From: Echinococcus granulosus
Taxonomy: Eukaryota; Platyhelminthes; Cestoda; Cyclophyllidea; Taeniidae
Length of the DNA stretch: 64,000 nt
Direction of reading: 5' to 3'
Assembly (NCBI RefSeq): GCF_000524195.1
Contig: NW_020170435.1
Location: 170,658 to 234,657 of the forward strand
The notes under the pieces are model-generated. The model was not told where the DNA came from. It worked only from the letters and a program-made list of their open reading frames with translations, and made no database searches. A program made the position numbers and the translations under genes. Shown here piece after piece: positions 61,003 through 64,000 of the stretch; position 1 is the stretch's first letter, and each line of letters begins with the position of its first letter.

Positions 61003-63087
61003 ATCGCGTCCATATTTGGTGTGCTGGTATTTCTACACAAGTCCGATAATATACTGTTGGCTATTCATCGAGCCCAACTGGTACTACCGTTTTATCAGTC
61101 ATGGTAATTGTCTATGTGGAAAGGCTGGAAACCGTTTGGGACTGGTCACTACATTTTGAACTGCTTAGTATCGTCAATCTCCTTATTACTTTCTTCAATA
61201 CTACTTCCGGAACTGCTCTATAAGCTCTCGGCTATTCGACAATTTTCTCCAGAATGGGATGTTGTCAAACTGGAGTTTGTTTCGCAGCCTCGAGCACTTC
61301 AGCTGTAGTGCTTAGCTGCCAACTTTCCTGGTTTACTCTTCACTGGGCTCCCATCGTGAGTTAATTTTTGTTTGCCATTACAGCAGGTCGCTTTGTGCGC
61401 GCGTGTTTCTTGCTCTCTCGTAAATTGTGCCTTCCGTCTCATCAGATCCATGTCCGCCAGTATTAAGTTTCTCAGGTGAGTTTTTATGGACTTCTTCACA
61501 CCTCATAACCTTTAGTTTTATTTCTGACCGTAAAAATAACCTTATGAAGCTATGCTCTCCCCCTTTGAAACAAGCCCTTCCTTTATTGCATTGCGTAAAC
61601 TCTGCTTCCAATTTCCTGACCTGAGTCTAGCCTTACATCTGTGATGTATGTGGTAACTTCTTGTTTCATCCAATTGTGTAACAGATCTCTTGGTAGTCGT
61701 TGAATTGATCAAATTCGAAATGCAACTGCTAGTGCCATATTTGAACAATGACTAATCTGCGACTTTCAGTAGCTAATGTGTTAATTGGTTCGTCCAAAGT
61801 TCTCCCCACTTTCCCATTTTGCATTTTCTTTTATCGCATCTCCCGATTATTTGACCACCCTGTTGCCAATATCTCCAAGTTAACCGAATTCAATGAGCTT
61901 GGCATTTTAGTTGTTGTTTATTGGTCAATAGTTCATCCATCCATCGTCCCAACCACCGGTTTCTAAAATCGTCCAATTATAAACTTACCTAACTCCCATT
62001 GGCCAATTGCCACCGGCCAAAAGTGAAATCCGTGGAGGCGCCTATATCGACTCTAACCAAAGCATATTCATAATAACCATGGATGAGACGGAGTTAGTGG
62101 TTCCCTGGGAGAAGCAGCAACGTATGCTCAACTCCTCCAATCCACAGACCTCATCTGCAGTACGTAAGAGCTTCTCTTACGCCGGTGTTTGGCAGGATCC
62201 TGGCTCAGCTCAATCAGGGGCTGTTTATAGTGATGCTGCTACTGCAGCGGTGACCGCAGCCGCTACTGCTCCATTTTCAATACCACATCTGCCAGCATCA
62301 CTTCCGTCTACCTCCGAGGAGGGATGTCTTTCGACAGACTCCCTAGTGGCTCCGGGGACCTCAGCACGAAAGTCTTCGTCAGTTGCCGATCCCATGACCA
62401 TTATATTTCAGGCTGGTGCAAAAATGAAGTTTGTGCCATTTTTCGCTAGACAGGGGGCTCCATCTTTGACACAGAGCAGTGACGGGGAGGTATTTTGCAA
62501 TTTTATCAGGTTGGTTACCAGGCTTTTTGCATATCCTTCTCCTTTTGCGTCCTCTCCTCCATTTCTTGATTTTTTCATTGCCTTAACAAACTTTGCTGCG
62601 TTTAATGTGAGCTTAAAACGGCTAATAACCCTCTGGCCACACCAAATAAACGTGAATTAGGCTGTAGTGCCTGTATGGCAGTCTCCTTTTGGCAGCCTTC
62701 ACGATCACTGACAGTGATTTCGCCTTTTTATTTCTCTTTTCAGTTACTTTGCTCTTCTCTCTAATTTCCTCCATCTCAAGTGAGCTGTAAAGATGAGATT
62801 AATTAGTGTTCTAGGCGTTGTACTTTCTAGCTCTCCCTTTTCTCCCCCTTCCCCTCTTCTATCCTGCTATTTATGCATCCTCTTCATTTTATTTCCCTGG
62901 GCGAGGTTTTTTTCGCATAACATTTGTGTATTTACTGTGAGAAAAAAACAGTGCCGTTTTGGGCGTCTCCTTTTGTTCACCTTAAATCTGCTTCATTAAT
63001 TTTACAATCGCTTTCCCTAGGGTTGTCATTCCGACTTCAATTAGTGCTTGCGAAGGAGGATCTTATTCTGATTGACTACATAAAGGT
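61003..63087 (+). CDS. Unidentified gene, incomplete set of probable exons
   Basis: I do not recognise this family. Three stretches look coding and have good splice edges: 61003-61103 (SIFGVLVFLHKSDNILLAIH, hydrophobic), about 62027-62512 (a Ser/Thr/Ala-rich segment with ELVVPWEKQQRML and ADPMTIIFQAGAKMKFVPFF) and about 63022-63087 (LSFRLQLVLAKEDLILIDYIK). A further open stretch at about 61391-61475 ends at a GTGAGT donor. I could not join them in one consistent phase, so exons are missing or some pieces are false. A large scaffold or lipid-transfer-type protein is possible but only a guess. The gene probably continues past the window edge. Confidence 0.35.
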
Positions 63088-63124
63088 CACTTATCAGCTT
63101 GGAAGTACACCTGACAGTACTTGA

Positions 63125-64000
63125 TGGAGAATGCGAAAAAAATGAGATGTACTAGATAGTGTTCAGTACTTCCTCCTCCCTAATAATTTTTATTGTCCCT
63201 TCTGAAGCTCCACCACATGATGGAAGGTAGTTAGCTCGATTTTGGGGCATAAATTACTGCATTGTGGTGGAATTTGTGGGCACTTGTAAAGTGCCTAGGA
63301 CATATTGCCACTTGACACGAAAAATTCCCTCAGGTGTGCATAGGATTTAATAATGAAACAGGAAGCGAAGAGCTCAAATCCTGTAGGACGGTGCAAGAGG
63401 CCCCATAACTCATAACACTGCCAGAATAACGTTGTGGAAAGATTTGTACTTTAAAAGGGTGTGGGTACCGTCACAACTACCCCCCCTTTCCTCGAAAGCC
63501 CTCTGTCCCCCTTGACCCTGGCGGTATTTCCTCAAGGCATCTTTCAACCCACTCACTGTCCCACGTAGTCCAGTGCAGAATCAGTTGAGAAATCAGGGAG
63601 CACTAAAAGATGTAGGCGGAGTGAAACCTCCACAACTGTTTGCTTACTTGGCCAAAAATTTTTTGCTATTGAAACAAGATTGTCTATAAACGGCAGTTTA
63701 CTTGGTGTTTGCATGAAGTATGCCGTTCCGTTGGGCTTAACTCGGCCTCTTGAGGTCGGGAGGAAGTAGGAAAGCATTCGCCTCTTCTTACGCATACTTG
63801 TGGAGAGGGCGATCCCATGCAGATAGAATTATTTTAGTAGCGTTTTGGGGTACATCTTGCTTGCACCTCTTGACCAGATCCTTCTGCTTTGTTCACCTTC
63901 CTCCTCCTCCCCCCCAAAAGTAAAAAAATGTTCCTTTAGGTACTATGACCTCTCATCCCTTGTTCTCCCCTGCGTTTTGTTTTCTGCGACTGGTGCTCAG
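63125..64000. other. Right edge, no supported feature
   Basis: No exon could be confirmed in the last 0.9 kb. The minus-strand frame at 63553-63795 lacks similarity or splice context. It may be an intron of the unidentified gene to the left. Confidence 0.4.

Noticed and set aside
1..64000. tRNA genes, rRNA, CRISPR arrays
   Set aside because: No tRNA B-box in a cloverleaf context, no rRNA-like stretch and no regular spaced repeats were seen by eye; a covariance search would be needed to exclude a tRNA fully.

Overview
This window is eukaryotic nuclear DNA. The genes are split by introns of about 30 nt to several kb, with GT-AG and occasional GC-AG boundaries. The proteins are metazoan, and nothing suggests a bacterium or virus. 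Very small introns (31-46 nt), micro-exons, an intronless divergent Hsp70 and short TG...CA repeats that resemble tapeworm TRIM LTRs all point to a flatworm, most likely a cyclophyllidean (perhaps taeniid) cestode. The organism call is inference. The gene families are read directly from spliced exons whose phases were checked by hand.

Layout: (1) 1003-5715 (+), an 11-exon ZIP10/ZIP6-like LIV-1 zinc transporter with a TATA box just upstream. (2) 9064-13846 (+), an 8-exon UDP-glucose 6-dehydrogenase homologue that has lost the catalytic cysteine and several other active-site residues, so it is a candidate pseudoenzyme. (3) 14701-17173 (-), WDR70, which ends tail to tail with the UGDH homologue. 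(4) 17752-20376 (+), proteasome lid subunit PSMD11/Rpn6, which starts head to head with WDR70 across 578 bp. (5) 21850-32340 (+), an ABCG1/ABCG4-like half transporter rebuilt from 14 exons, two of them micro-exons of 21 and 24 nt. (6) 32341-47007, a gene-poor, repeat-bearing stretch with a decayed minus-strand Ty3/Gypsy pol, an LTR-like repeat, a local tandem duplication and a 100-nt assembly gap. (7) 47008-48915 (+), the intronless divergent Hsp70. (8) 49871-50273 (+), ribosomal stalk protein P2. (9) About 51959-53377 (-), a tetraspanin whose 3' end is not resolved. (10) 54186-59315 (+), the RIC8/synembryn chaperone and exchange factor for G-alpha, in 11 exons. (11) About 61000-63120 (+), exon-like pieces of an unidentified gene that probably runs past the right edge.

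The genes do not form a pathway. Most are housekeeping (proteasome, ribosome, G-protein and DNA-damage-linked WD proteins) or membrane transport (zinc, lipid/sterol-type ABCG). The points most worth a second look are the UGDH homologue without its cysteine, the Hsp70 with an intact nucleotide-binding domain but an eroded substrate-binding domain and no EEVD tail, the ABCG micro-exons, a three-copy TG...CA repeat (one copy flanked by ATTA on both sides), and a four-copy dispersed palindrome centred on GTCACA-N4-TGTGAC.
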